Assembly: GCF_047654785.1 (NCBI RefSeq)
Contig: NZ_JASGKQ010000003.1
Location: 992,001 to 1,056,000, forward strand
Reading direction: 5' to 3'
DNA from: Pelomonas sp047654785
GTDB taxonomy: Bacteria > Pseudomonadota > Gammaproteobacteria > Burkholderiales > Burkholderiaceae_C
DNA length: 64,000 nt
Positions 34,538 to 43,018 of the stretch are shown here, in pieces. Under the pieces are notes generated by a model. The model searched no databases. It was not told the DNA's origin and saw only the letters and a program-made list of their open reading frames with translations. The number at the start of each line of letters is the position of its first letter. The first letter of the stretch is position 1. A program made the translations under genes and the position numbers.

Positions 34538-36082
34538 TCACGCCGCCGCGACCGGAACGCCCACCGGCTTGCCGGCCGCGATGCGCTGCTGCCACTCGGC
34601 CGGGCCGGTGATGTGGGCGCTGGTGCCGCTGGCGTCCACGGCCACGGTGACGGGCATGTCCACCACGTCGAACTCGTAGATGGCCTCCATGCCCAGGTCC
34701 GCGAAGCCGACGACCTGCGCGCCCTTGATCGCCTTGCTGACCAGGTAGGCCGCGCCGCCGACGGCCATCAGGTAGGCGCTCTTGTGCTTCCTGATCGACT
34801 CGATGGCGACCGGGCCGCGCTCGGCCTTGCCGACCATCGCGATCAGGCCGGTCTTGGCCAGCATCATGTCGGTGAACTTGTCCATGCGCGTCGCGGTGGT
34901 CGGGCCGGCCGGGCCGACGACTTCGTCGCGCACCGGGTCCACCGGGCCGACGTAGTAGATGACGCGGTTCGTGAAGTCCACCGGCAGCGGCTCGCCCTTG
35001 GCCAGCATGTCCTGGATGCGCTTGTGCGCGGCGTCGCGGCCGGTCAGCATCTTGCCGTTCAGCAGCAGCGTGTCGCCGGGCTTCCAGCTGGCCACCTCGG
35101 CCGGCGTCAGCGCGTTCAGGTCGACGCGGCGGCTCTTGTTGTAGTCGGGCGCCCAGTTGACGTCGGGCCACAGGTCCAGGCTCGGCGGCTCGATGTAGCT
35201 GGGGCCGCTGCCGTCCAGCACGAAGTGCGCATGGCGCGTGGCCGCGCAGTTCGGGATCATCGCGATCGGCTTGCTGGCGGCGTGGGTCGGGAAGGTCTTG
35301 ATCTTCACGTCCAGCACGGTGGTCAGCCCGCCCAGGCCCTGCGCGCCGATGCCCAGCGCGTTGACCTTCTCGTACAGCTCGATGCGCAACTCTTCGAGCT
35401 TGGTTCTAGGGCCGCGCTGCAGCAGCTCGTACATGTCGATGTCTTCCATCAGCGCCTGCTTGGCGAGCAGCGCGGCCTTCTCGGCCGTGCCGCCGACGCC
35501 GATGCCCAGCATGCCCGGCGGACACCAGCCCGCGCCCATGGTCGGCACGGTCTTGAGCACCCAGTCGACGATGTCGTCGCTGGGGTTGAGCATGTAGACC
35601 TTGCTCTTGTTCTCGCTGCCGCCGCCCTTGGCCGCGACGATCACGTCCACGGTGTTGCCCGGCACCACCTCCATCTGCACGACGGCGGGCGTGTTGTCCC
35701 TGGTGTTCTTGCGCGCAAAGATCGGGTCGTCCAGCACGCTGGCGCGCAGCTTGTTGTCGGGGTTGTTGTAGCCCTGGCGCACGCCTTCGTTGATGGCGTC
35801 CTCGAGGCTGCCGGTGAAGCCTTCCCAGCGCACGTCCATGCCGATCTTCAGGAAGACGTTGACGATGCCGGTGTCCTGGCAGATCGGCCGGCGGCCTTCC
35901 GCGCACATGCGGCTGTTGGTCAGGATCTGCGCGATCGCGTCCCTGGCCGCCGGCGAGGCCTCGCTCTCGTAGGCGCGGGCCAGGTGGGCGATGTAGTCGG
36001 CCGGGTGGTAGTAGCTGATGTACTGCAGCGCGGCGGCGACGCTGTCGATGAGGTCTTGCTGGCGGATCGTGGTGGTGGTCAT
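34538..36082 (-). CDS. Class I (Fe-S) fumarate hydratase
   Basis: The 514-residue protein interconverts fumarate and malate in the citric acid cycle with an oxygen-sensitive 4Fe-4S cluster. Cluster and active-site segments include RRPICQDTGIVNVF and ATRHAHFVLDG, and the C-terminal beta domain is complete. The length fits the FumA/FumB type. It is divergent from fumC; the 119-bp gap holds a Fur-box-like palindrome. Confidence 0.93.
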   Translation of the reverse strand: MTTTTIRQQDLIDSVAAALQYISYYHPADYIAHLARAYESEASPAARDAIAQILTNSRMCAEGRRPICQDTGIVNVFLKIGMDVRWEGFTGSLEDAINEGVRQGYNNPDNKLRASVLDDPIFARKNTRDNTPAVVQMEVVPGNTVDVIVAAKGGGSENKSKVYMLNPSDDIVDWVLKTVPTMGAGWCPPGMLGIGVGGTAEKAALLAKQALMEDIDMYELLQRGPRTKLEELRIELYEKVNALGIGAQGLGGLTTVLDVKIKTFPTHAASKPIAMIPNCAATRHAHFVLDGSGPSYIEPPSLDLWPDVNWAPDYNKSRRVDLNALTPAEVASWKPGDTLLLNGKMLTGRDAAHKRIQDMLAKGEPLPVDFTNRVIYYVGPVDPVRDEVVGPAGPTTATRMDKFTDMMLAKTGLIAMVGKAERGPVAIESIRKHKSAYLMAVGGAAYLVSKAIKGAQVVGFADLGMEAIYEFDVVDMPVTVAVDASGTSAHITGPAEWQQRIAAGKPVGVPVAAA

Positions 36083-36141
36083 GGGGCGGTCCCGTGGGCG
36101 AGGTCGGAGGGGGCAAACCCGTAAATTATCGAGGGACTAGC

Positions 36142-36160
36142 GATGGGAACGGTTCTCATC
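36142..36160. promoter_or_regulatory. Fur-box-like palindrome between the two fumarases
   Basis: GATGGGAAC-G-GTTCTCATC is a 19-bp near-perfect palindrome (8 of 9 pairs). It matches the Fur-type pattern AATGNGAATNATTCNCATT at 12 of 16 defined positions. It lies 41 bp before fumC and 59 bp before the class I gene, just ahead of TATGCT (36165-36170), a plausible fumC -10. The binding protein is inferred. Confidence 0.5.
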
Positions 36161-36201
36161 TGGCTATGCTGGCGGCCCCATTCCCAGCCCGCCACGACCC
36201 C

Positions 36202-37587
36202 ATGAGCATCCGCATCGAACGCGACACCTTCGGCCCCATCGACGTGCCGGCCGACAAGCTGTGGGGCGCGCAGACGCAGCGCTCGCTGCAGAACTTCGAC
36301 ATCTCCGGCGAGCGCCAGCCGCCCGAGCTGATCCGCGCGCTGGCGCAGGTCAAGCGCGCGTCGGCCGTCGTCAACCACGCGCTGGGGCTGCAGGACGCGA
36401 CGAAGACCGAGGCCATCGTCAAGGCGGCCGACGAGGTCATCGCCGGGCAGCACCCGGGCGAGTTCCCGCTGGTGGTCTGGCAGACCGGCTCGGGCACGCA
36501 GACCAACATGAACGTCAACGAGGTGCTGGCCAACCGTGCCAGCGAGCTGCTGGGCGGCGAGCGCGGCGAAGGCCGCCTCGTCCATCCCAACGACGACGTG
36601 AACCGCAGCCAGAGCAGCAACGACGTGTTCCCGACCGCGATGCACGTCGCCGCCGTGCAGGCGCTGGTGGAGCGGCTGCTGCCGCCGCTGCGCGCGCTGC
36701 GGGCGACGCTGCAGGCCAAGGCCGAGGCCTTCGACCACATCGTCAAGATCGGCCGCACCCACCTGCAGGACGCGACGCCGCTGACGCTGGGGCAGGAAAT
36801 CTCCGGCTGGGTCGCGCAGCTGGCGCACGGCGAGCGCCACGTGCTGGCCGCGCTGCCGCATCTGCACGAGCTGGCGCTGGGCGGCACGGCCGTCGGCACC
36901 GGGCTGAACGCGCCCAAGGGCTATGCCGAGGCCGTGGCCGCGGAGCTGGCGCGGCTGACCGGCCACCCCTTCGTGACGGCGCCGAACAAGTTCGAGGCGC
37001 TGGCCTCCTGCGACGCGCTGGTCCACGCCCACGGCGCGCTGAAGACGCTGGCCGCCAGCCTGAACAAGATCGCCAACGACGTGCGCTGGCTGGCCAGCGG
37101 CCCGCGCAGCGGCATCGGCGAGATCGGCATCCCGGAGAACGAGCCGGGCTCGTCCATCATGCCGGGCAAGGTCAACCCGACGCAGAGCGAGGCGGTGACC
37201 ATGCTGGCCGCGCAGGTGATGGGCAACGACGTGGCCATCAACATCGGCGGCATGTCCGGCAACTTCGAGCTGAACGTGTTCCGGCCGATGGTCATCCACA
37301 ACTTCCTGCAGAGCGTGCGGCTGCTGGCGGACGGCATGGCCAGCTTCGACCGGCACTGCGCCGTCGGCATCGAGCCGAACAAGGCCCGCATCGAGGAACT
37401 GGTGGCGCGCTCGCTGATGCTGGTCACCGCGCTGAACACCCACATCGGCTACGACAAGGCCGCGCAGATCGCCAAGAAGGCGCACCACGACGGCAGCAGC
37501 CTGCGCGAGGCCGCGCTGGCGCTCGGCCATGTGACGGCCGAGCAGTTCGACGCCTGGGTGGTGCCGGGGCGCATGGTCGGGCGTTGA
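36202..37587 (+). CDS. fumC: Class II fumarate hydratase
   Basis: The 461-residue protein is the iron-independent fumarase. The superfamily signature GSSIMPGKVNPTQ is present, as are SGTQTNMNVNEV and HPNDDVNRSQSSNDVF. Because it has no Fe-S cluster it can replace the class I enzyme under iron shortage or oxidative stress. The opposite orientation and shared promoter region fit reciprocal control. Confidence 0.95.
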   Translation: MSIRIERDTFGPIDVPADKLWGAQTQRSLQNFDISGERQPPELIRALAQVKRASAVVNHALGLQDATKTEAIVKAADEVIAGQHPGEFPLVVWQTGSGTQTNMNVNEVLANRASELLGGERGEGRLVHPNDDVNRSQSSNDVFPTAMHVAAVQALVERLLPPLRALRATLQAKAEAFDHIVKIGRTHLQDATPLTLGQEISGWVAQLAHGERHVLAALPHLHELALGGTAVGTGLNAPKGYAEAVAAELARLTGHPFVTAPNKFEALASCDALVHAHGALKTLAASLNKIANDVRWLASGPRSGIGEIGIPENEPGSSIMPGKVNPTQSEAVTMLAAQVMGNDVAINIGGMSGNFELNVFRPMVIHNFLQSVRLLADGMASFDRHCAVGIEPNKARIEELVARSLMLVTALNTHIGYDKAAQIAKKAHHDGSSLREAALALGHVTAEQFDAWVVPGRMVGR

Positions 37588-37615
37588 GCGCGCCGCCCGC
37601 CGCCGCCGCGGCGGC

Positions 37616-38245
37616 TCAGTGCTTGTCGCCGCCGTGGTGGGCCGGCTGGGCCAGCAGGCGGTCGGTGTAGGCGATCGCCATGGCCGACAGCAGGAAGGCG
37701 ATGTGGATCAGCGTCTGCCACATCAGCGTCTTCTCGGTGTAGTTGTCGGCGTTGATGAAGGTCTTCAGCAGGTGGATGGAGCTGATGCCGATGATGGACA
37801 GGCCCAGCTTCACCTTCAGCACCGAGGCGTTCACGTGGCCCAGCCACTCGGGCTGGTCGGGGTGGCCTTCCAGGTCCATGCGCGACACGAAGGTCTCGTA
37901 GCCGCCGACGATCACCATGATCAGCAGGTTGGAGATCATCACCACGTCGATCAGGCCGAGCACCACCAGCATCAGGATGGTCTCGTTGAGCTTGGCGATG
38001 GGCTCGTAGCCGATGATGGTGCCGGCCGTGTCCTTGATGGCGGCGGCCTTGTAGCCGATGCTCTTGACCAGCATTTCCAGCGCGTGCTGGTCGCCGAACG
38101 CGGCCTCGATGAGATGGACCAGCTCGGTCCAGAACTGGAAGACGTAGACGGCCTGGGCCAGGATGAGGCCGAGGTACAGCGGCATCTGCAGCCAGCGGCT
38201 GGCGAAGATCAGGCGGGGCAGGGGGCGTAGCGGCGCGTTGGACAT
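37616..38245 (-). CDS. UPF0114/YqhA-family membrane protein
   Basis: The 209-residue protein has four hydrophobic helices (about residues 12-35, 75-105, 145-165, 180-198) and the family segments VMISNLLIMVIVGGYETF and SWRMQ-like N-terminal region FASRWLQMPLYLGL. Function is unknown in the family. The start at ATG 38245 (MSNAPLRPLP) was preferred to 38299. It is divergent from acs. Confidence 0.88.
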   Translation of the reverse strand: MSNAPLRPLPRLIFASRWLQMPLYLGLILAQAVYVFQFWTELVHLIEAAFGDQHALEMLVKSIGYKAAAIKDTAGTIIGYEPIAKLNETILMLVVLGLIDVVMISNLLIMVIVGGYETFVSRMDLEGHPDQPEWLGHVNASVLKVKLGLSIIGISSIHLLKTFINADNYTEKTLMWQTLIHIAFLLSAMAIAYTDRLLAQPAHHGGDKH

Positions 38246-38259
38246 GGTGGCGGAGCGAT

Positions 38260-38277
38260 CAGAATTGCCCGAAATTC
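38260..38277. promoter_or_regulatory. 6-6-6 palindrome in UPF0114 promoter region
   Basis: AGAATT-GCCCGA-AATTCT is a perfect inverted repeat located 15 bp upstream of the UPF0114 start, in a short AT-rich patch. On the minus strand TAGAAT overlaps its outer arm and could be a -10 element. It may be an operator. Confidence 0.35.
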
Positions 38278-38282
38278 TAGGT

Positions 38283-38302
38283 GGCGTGAATGACGTCACG
38301 CC
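38283..38302. promoter_or_regulatory. Inverted repeat upstream of acs
   Basis: GGCGTGA-ATGACG-TCACGCC is a perfect 7-6-7 dyad, 64 bp before the acs start and next to the palindrome at 38260-38277. It contains the 8-mer TGACGTCA. The position in a divergent promoter suggests a regulator site. The regulator is unknown. Confidence 0.4.
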
Positions 38303-38365
38303 GTCAGGGCTTCGTCAGACGCCGCCAGCACAGTCCGCGCCAACAAAACACCAGGAGACCGACCC

Positions 38366-40327
38366 ATGAGCACGCCCAACACCTACGCGCCCAGCCCCGA
38401 ATGGCTTGCCAACGCCCACGTGAAGGGCGAAGCGGGCTACGCGGCCCTGGTGGCCGAGGCCGAGGCCGATTACGCCGGCTACTGGGCCCGCCTGGCCCGC
38501 GAGCTGCTGAGCTGGCAGACGCCGTTCACGAAGACGCTGAACGACAGCGATGCGCCGTTCTTCAAGTGGTTCGAGGACGGCAAGCTCAACGTCTCCTACA
38601 ACTGCCTGGACCGCCACGTCGAGGCCGGCAAGGGCGAGCGCACCGCGCTGATCTTCGAGGCCGACGACGGCACGGTCACGAAGGTCAGCTACGCCGAGTT
38701 GCTGGCCCGCGTCAGCCAACTCGCCAATGCGCTGAAGGCGCGCGGCATCAAGAAGGGCGACCGCGTCGTCATCTACATGCCGATGTCGGTCGAGGGCGTG
38801 GTGGCCATGCAGGCCTGCGCGCGCATCGGCGCGACGCACTCGGTCGTGTTCGGCGGCTTCTCGGCGCAGTCGCTGCGCGACCGCGTGCAGGATGCCGGCG
38901 CCGTCGCGCTGATCTGCGCCGACGAGCAGATGCGCGGCGGCAAGGCGCTGCCGCTGAAGGCCATCGTCGACGAGGCGCTGGACGGCGGTGCCTGCCCGAC
39001 GCTGAAGGACGTCATCGTCTACCAGCGCACCGGCGGCAAGATCGGCTGGGTCGAGGGCCGCGACCTGTGGCTGCACGAGCTGATGGCCGCCGAATCCACC
39101 AGCTGCCCGCCCGAGTGGGTGGAGGCCGAGCACCCGCTGTTCCTGCTCTACACCTCGGGCTCCACCGGCAAGCCCAAGGGCGTGCAGCACAGCAGCGGCG
39201 GCTACCTGCTGCACGCGGCGCTGACCACCAAATGGACCTTCGACCTGAAGGACGGCGACATCTTCTGGTGCACCGCCGACATCGGCTGGGTCACCGGCCA
39301 CACCTACATCACCTACGGCCCGCTGGCGCTGGGCGGCACCGAGATCGTCTTCGAGGGCGTGCCCACCTACCCGGACGCCGGCCGCTTCTGGCAGATGATC
39401 GAGAAGCACAAGGTCACGATCTTCTACACGGCGCCGACGGCGATCCGCTCGCTGATCAAGGCGGCCGAGAGCAACGAGGCCGTGCATCCGAAGCGCTTCG
39501 ACCTGTCCAGCCTGCGCCTGCTCGGCTCGGTCGGCGAGCCGATCAACCCGGCCGCCTGGGAGTGGTACCACGCCAACGTCGGCGGCGGCCGCTGCCCCAT
39601 CGTCGACACCTTCTGGCAGACCGAGACCGGCGGCCACATGATCACGCCGCTGCCCGGCGTGACGACGCTGGTGCCCGGCTCCTGCACGCTGCCCTTCCCG
39701 GGCATCACGGCGGCCATCGTCGACGAGACCGGCAACGACGTGCCTAACGGCCAGGGCGGCATCCTGGTCGTCAAGAAGCCCTGGCCCAGCATGATCCGCA
39801 CCATCTACGGCGACCCGGAGCGCTTCAAGAAGAGCTACTACCCGTCCGAGCTGAAGGGCTACTACCTGGCCGGCGACGGCGCCATCCGCGACGCCGAGAC
39901 GGGCTACTTCACGATCACCGGCCGCATCGACGACGTGCTGAACGTCTCCGGCCACCGCATGGGCACGATGGAGATCGAGTCGGCGCTGGTCGGCTGCACC
40001 GAGCTGGTGGCCGAGGCCGCGGTGGTGGGCCGCCCGGACGACACCACCGGCGAGGCCATCTGCGCCTTCGTCGTGCTCAAGCGCCCGCGCCCCAGCGGCG
40101 AGGAGGCCAAGGCCATCGCCAAGCAGCTGCGCGACCACGTGGCCCGCGAGATCGGCCCGATCGCCAAGCCCAAGGACATCCGCTTCGGCGACAACCTGCC
40201 CAAGACCCGCTCCGGCAAGATCATGCGCCGGCTGCTGCGCTCGGTGGCCAAGGGCGAGTCGGTGACGCAGGACACCTCGACGCTGGAGAACCCGGCCATC
40301 CTGGAGCAACTGGGCCAGGCCTACTGA
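38366..40327 (+). CDS. acs: Acetyl-CoA synthetase
   Basis: The 653-residue protein activates acetate to acetyl-CoA via acetyl-AMP. It shows the AMP-forming motif YTSGSTGKPKG, the TFWQTETGG loop and the C-terminal KTRSGKIMRRLLR, in which the first Lys of SGKIMRR is the residue regulated by acetylation in the family. AGGAG lies 10 bases before the start. A strong terminator follows. Confidence 0.96.
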   Translation: MSTPNTYAPSPEWLANAHVKGEAGYAALVAEAEADYAGYWARLARELLSWQTPFTKTLNDSDAPFFKWFEDGKLNVSYNCLDRHVEAGKGERTALIFEADDGTVTKVSYAELLARVSQLANALKARGIKKGDRVVIYMPMSVEGVVAMQACARIGATHSVVFGGFSAQSLRDRVQDAGAVALICADEQMRGGKALPLKAIVDEALDGGACPTLKDVIVYQRTGGKIGWVEGRDLWLHELMAAESTSCPPEWVEAEHPLFLLYTSGSTGKPKGVQHSSGGYLLHAALTTKWTFDLKDGDIFWCTADIGWVTGHTYITYGPLALGGTEIVFEGVPTYPDAGRFWQMIEKHKVTIFYTAPTAIRSLIKAAESNEAVHPKRFDLSSLRLLGSVGEPINPAAWEWYHANVGGGRCPIVDTFWQTETGGHMITPLPGVTTLVPGSCTLPFPGITAAIVDETGNDVPNGQGGILVVKKPWPSMIRTIYGDPERFKKSYYPSELKGYYLAGDGAIRDAETGYFTITGRIDDVLNVSGHRMGTMEIESALVGCTELVAEAAVVGRPDDTTGEAICAFVVLKRPRPSGEEAKAIAKQLRDHVAREIGPIAKPKDIRFGDNLPKTRSGKIMRRLLRSVAKGESVTQDTSTLENPAILEQLGQAY

Positions 40328-40355
40328 TTCAGCGGCCCGCACGCGGGCACCCTGC

Positions 40356-40384
40356 GGAAAGGCCGCCGCTCAGGCGGCCTTTCC
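40356..40384 (+). terminator. Terminator after acs
   Basis: GGAAAGGCCGCC (40356-40367) and its exact complement (40373-40384) form a 12-bp stem with loop GCTCA, followed by CTTTGG. It lies 28 bp after the acs stop and also faces the convergent cytochrome gene. Confidence 0.85.
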
Positions 40385-40448
40385 CTTTGGCGTCGCACAA
40401 CAAACAGGCCCGTCAGGGCCTGTCGTGTGCAGAAGGGGGGGGACGGCC

Positions 40449-40748
40449 TTACTTGACCGTCAGCACCCACTTGGCCAGCGTCTGCGCCTCGGCCGGCGTC
40501 ACCTGCGTGTTGGCGGGCATCGGCACCGGGCCCCAGACACCGGAGCCGCCCTTGACGATCTTGTCGGCCAGCTTCTTGGCGGCGTCCTTGTCCTTGGCGT
40601 ACTTGGCGGAGACGTCCTTGTAGGACGGGCCGACCAGCTTCTTGTCGATGGCGTGGCAGGCCATGCAGTTCTTCTTCTGTGCCAGCTCCTGGTTCGCCAT
40701 GGCGGCGGCGGGGGCGATCAGGGCGAGGCTGAGGATCAGGGCTTTCAT
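40449..40748 (-). CDS. Class I cytochrome c (c551-type)
   Basis: The 99-residue precursor has a signal peptide (cleaved after AMA) and one heme site, CMACH at residues 28-32. The distal Met is in GPVPMPANTQV. Size and sequence are those of the periplasmic c551/c552 electron carriers that feed oxidases or nitrite reductase. GGAAAGG precedes ATG 40748. It is divergent from the Trp-rich protein gene. Confidence 0.92.
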   Translation of the reverse strand: MKALILSLALIAPAAAMANQELAQKKNCMACHAIDKKLVGPSYKDVSAKYAKDKDAAKKLADKIVKGGSGVWGPVPMPANTQVTPAEAQTLAKWVLTVK

Positions 40749-40808
40749 TGAAACCTTTCCGGTCGTTGCAACTACAGTGGGCAGAAAGATACCTGAAGGA
40801 GATGCCGC

Positions 40809-41069
40809 ATGGCATTCGTGTTGATCGGCGTGCTCTTCATCGTGTTGAGACTTGGGGGCTGGGTGCAGTTCCACAAGGACGATTTCTGGGCCTGGTCCCT
40901 GGTGCTGTCGCCGTTCCCGCTGGCGCTGCTGTGGTGGTGGTGGTCGGACAAGACCGGCCTCACCCAGCGGCGCGCGATGGAGGCCCAGGACGCCAAGAAG
41001 GCCGCCCGGCGCGAGCAGCAGATGGAGGCGCTGGGCCAGGCGCGGCCGGGCCCCAGGAAACGCCGCTGA
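40809..41069 (+). CDS. Small Trp-rich membrane protein (TIGR04438-like)
   Basis: The 86-residue protein starts MAFVLIGVLFIVLRLGGWVQ and has a second hydrophobic helix with LLWWWWSDKTGLTQRRAM. The tail is highly basic (KKAARREQQ and PGPRKRR). This layout matches the small Trp-rich protein family of Burkholderiales. Its function is unknown. AAGGAG precedes ATG 40809. Confidence 0.85.
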   Translation: MAFVLIGVLFIVLRLGGWVQFHKDDFWAWSLVLSPFPLALLWWWWSDKTGLTQRRAMEAQDAKKAARREQQMEALGQARPGPRKRR

Positions 41070-41099
41070 CGCGAGCGGGGCAGCGGTTGTGGCGCCAGC

Positions 41100-41657
41100 C
41101 TACGGCGCGCCGGCTTCGGCGCCGGCGGCCCGGGCCGCCGGGTGCGGGCCGGCCGGCGTGTCGCGGGTGCTGACGGCCAGCGCCAGCCGCTCCCTGTCGT
41201 CGCCGCCGGCCCTGCCGAACACATAGCCGACGATGGCGCTCAGCAGGCCGATCACGCCGGTCAGCGTTTCGGACTGCGGCATGGCCAGGGCCATCACGAC
41301 GCCGCCATAGCCGACGAAGGTGACCACCCCGGCGCGCATGATGTCCCGGCCGCTCAGGTCGGTCAGGCGCTGGTGGCCGTGCGACGTCATGTAGAGCAGG
41401 AACATCAGGAACAGGATGGCGACCAGGCTGACGACCAGCATGATCTTGAAGTTGCGGTCGCTTTCGGCCGCCTTGTAGTCGGCATAGGCCTTGTCGCGAG
41501 GGTCCAGCGCGGCCGGCTCGGCGGCTGGGGTGCTGACCTGGAGGACCTCGGCCGCCTGTTCGGCGTAGCGCGCCACGGGATCGTCGCTGCCGGCCTGGAC
41601 CGGCAGCGGCGCAAAGAAGGCCAAGGCGAGGGCGCCGATGGCAAGCAGGCACTTCAT
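41100..41657 (-). CDS. Hypothetical membrane protein with signal peptide
   Basis: The 185-residue protein begins with a signal peptide (MKCLLAIGALALAFFAPLPV, cleaved after QAG). A periplasmic stretch of about 50 residues follows, then two or three membrane helices (IMLVVSLVAILFLMFLLYM; AGVVTFVGYGGVVMALAM; GVIGLLSAIVGYVFG). The Ala/Pro-rich C-terminus looks disordered. No family was recognised. It follows the next gene (41674-42006) by 16 bp on the same strand. Confidence 0.6.
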   Translation of the reverse strand: MKCLLAIGALALAFFAPLPVQAGSDDPVARYAEQAAEVLQVSTPAAEPAALDPRDKAYADYKAAESDRNFKIMLVVSLVAILFLMFLLYMTSHGHQRLTDLSGRDIMRAGVVTFVGYGGVVMALAMPQSETLTGVIGLLSAIVGYVFGRAGGDDRERLALAVSTRDTPAGPHPAARAAGAEAGAP

Positions 41658-41673
41658 GGGGCGTCTCCCGGTG

Positions 41674-42006
41674 CTACTGGGGGTTTGCGTTTGCGGACAG
41701 GACGCGCAGCAGGCGGTCGTAGTGCTGCTTTTCCGCCAGCGCGCCGCGCAGCTCCGCCGCTTTCGCACTCTGGACGAAACGCGCGCGCAGGCGCGAGGCG
41801 TCCTGGGGCGAGAGCTTCTGCGCCTGCTTTTCGAACTGCTGATAGTAGGCGTCCGGCACGGCCGGCTGCGGAGCCGGCCGGCCGAGGCTCTGGGGCGCTT
41901 CGCGCTGGCTGGGCAGGTTGAAGGCGGGGCGCAGGTCGCCGGCCACGGCCGTGCCGGCGATGGCCATCGCGGCGAATGCAAGGCCCGGGATGTCGCTGGT
42001 CTTCAT
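41674..42006 (-). CDS. Small secreted protein of unknown function
   Basis: The 110-residue protein has a signal peptide (MKTSDIPGLAFAAMAIAGTA, cleaved near AVAG) and a helical mature part with many Gln, Lys and Arg residues (YYQQFEKQAQKLSPQDASRL). No family was recognised. It forms a pair with the following membrane protein. GGAGG lies just upstream of ATG 42006. Confidence 0.55.
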   Translation of the reverse strand: MKTSDIPGLAFAAMAIAGTAVAGDLRPAFNLPSQREAPQSLGRPAPQPAVPDAYYQQFEKQAQKLSPQDASRLRARFVQSAKAAELRGALAEKQHYDRLLRVLSANANPQ

Positions 42007-42201
42007 GGAACCTCCGCCTGCAGAAGAGAGGGCGTCGGCGGCATGCGTGCGCCCCTTTCGAGCATGCGCGGCGGCCGCTGGCCGGATGCTGGTCCCGATC
42101 AGACGGGCCGGCATCCTCTGGTTTGTGGACCGTTGCGGGCGGCGCGGGCCGGGCAGGAGCGCGGTGGCTATGATGCCGGCCGCTTCGCTTCCTCCCGAGC
42201 C

Positions 42202-43014
42202 ATGCTGGTTCATCCCCAGTTCGACCCCATCGCCGTCCGCCTCGGCCCGCTGGCCATCCACTGGTACGGCATCACCTACCTGATCGCCTTCGGGCTGTTC
42301 CTGTGGCTGGCCGGCCGCCGCGTGCGGCTGCCGCAGCACGCCGCCGTCGGCTGGACCCGGCAGGACGTGGACGACGTGCTGTTCTACGGCGTGCTGGGTG
42401 TCGTGCTCGGCGGCCGGCTGGGCTACTGCCTGTTCTACAAGCCCGACTACTACCTGCACCACCTGGCCGAGGTCTTCGCCGTCTGGAAGGGCGGCATGTC
42501 CTTCCACGGCGGGCTGCTGGGCGTGCTGTTCGCGCTGTGGTGGTTCGGCCGGCGCCGCGGGCGCGGCTTCTTCGAGGTGTCGGACCTGATCGCCCCCTGC
42601 GTGCCCACGGGCATCATGGCCGTGCGGCTGGGCAATTTCGTCAACGGCGAGCTGTGGGGCCGCGAGGCCTCGCCCGGCCTGCCCTGGGCGATGGTGTTCC
42701 CGCAGGCGGGCGACGGCGGCATCGCCCGCCATCCTTCGCAGCTCTATCAGGCGGCGGGCGAGGGCCTGCTGCTGTTCGTCATCCTGTGGCTGTACGCCCG
42801 CAAGCCGCGCGCGACGGGGCAGATCAGCGGCCTCTTCATGATGGGCTACGGCGTGTTCCGCTTCGTGGCCGAGTACTTCCGCGAGCCGGACGACTTCCTG
42901 GGCCTGCGCGCGCTGAACTGGAGCCAGGGCCAGTGGCTGAGCCTGCCCATGATCCTGGCCGGCGCCGCCATCTTCGCCTGGGCCACCCGGCGCAACCAAA
43001 GGCCGGTGGGCTGA
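42202..43014 (+). CDS. lgt: Prolipoprotein diacylglyceryl transferase
   Basis: The 270-residue inner-membrane enzyme attaches diacylglycerol to the lipobox Cys. Diagnostic parts are IHWYGITYLIAF, GGMSFHGGLLG, the phosphatidylglycerol-site segment VRLGNFVNGELWG and RHPSQLYQA. Seven hydrophobic helices are expected and visible. It starts 4 bp upstream of dnaQ's frame and is probably co-transcribed with it. Confidence 0.95.
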   Translation: MLVHPQFDPIAVRLGPLAIHWYGITYLIAFGLFLWLAGRRVRLPQHAAVGWTRQDVDDVLFYGVLGVVLGGRLGYCLFYKPDYYLHHLAEVFAVWKGGMSFHGGLLGVLFALWWFGRRRGRGFFEVSDLIAPCVPTGIMAVRLGNFVNGELWGREASPGLPWAMVFPQAGDGGIARHPSQLYQAAGEGLLLFVILWLYARKPRATGQISGLFMMGYGVFRFVAEYFREPDDFLGLRALNWSQGQWLSLPMILAGAAIFAWATRRNQRPVG

Positions 43015-43018
43015 CGCG

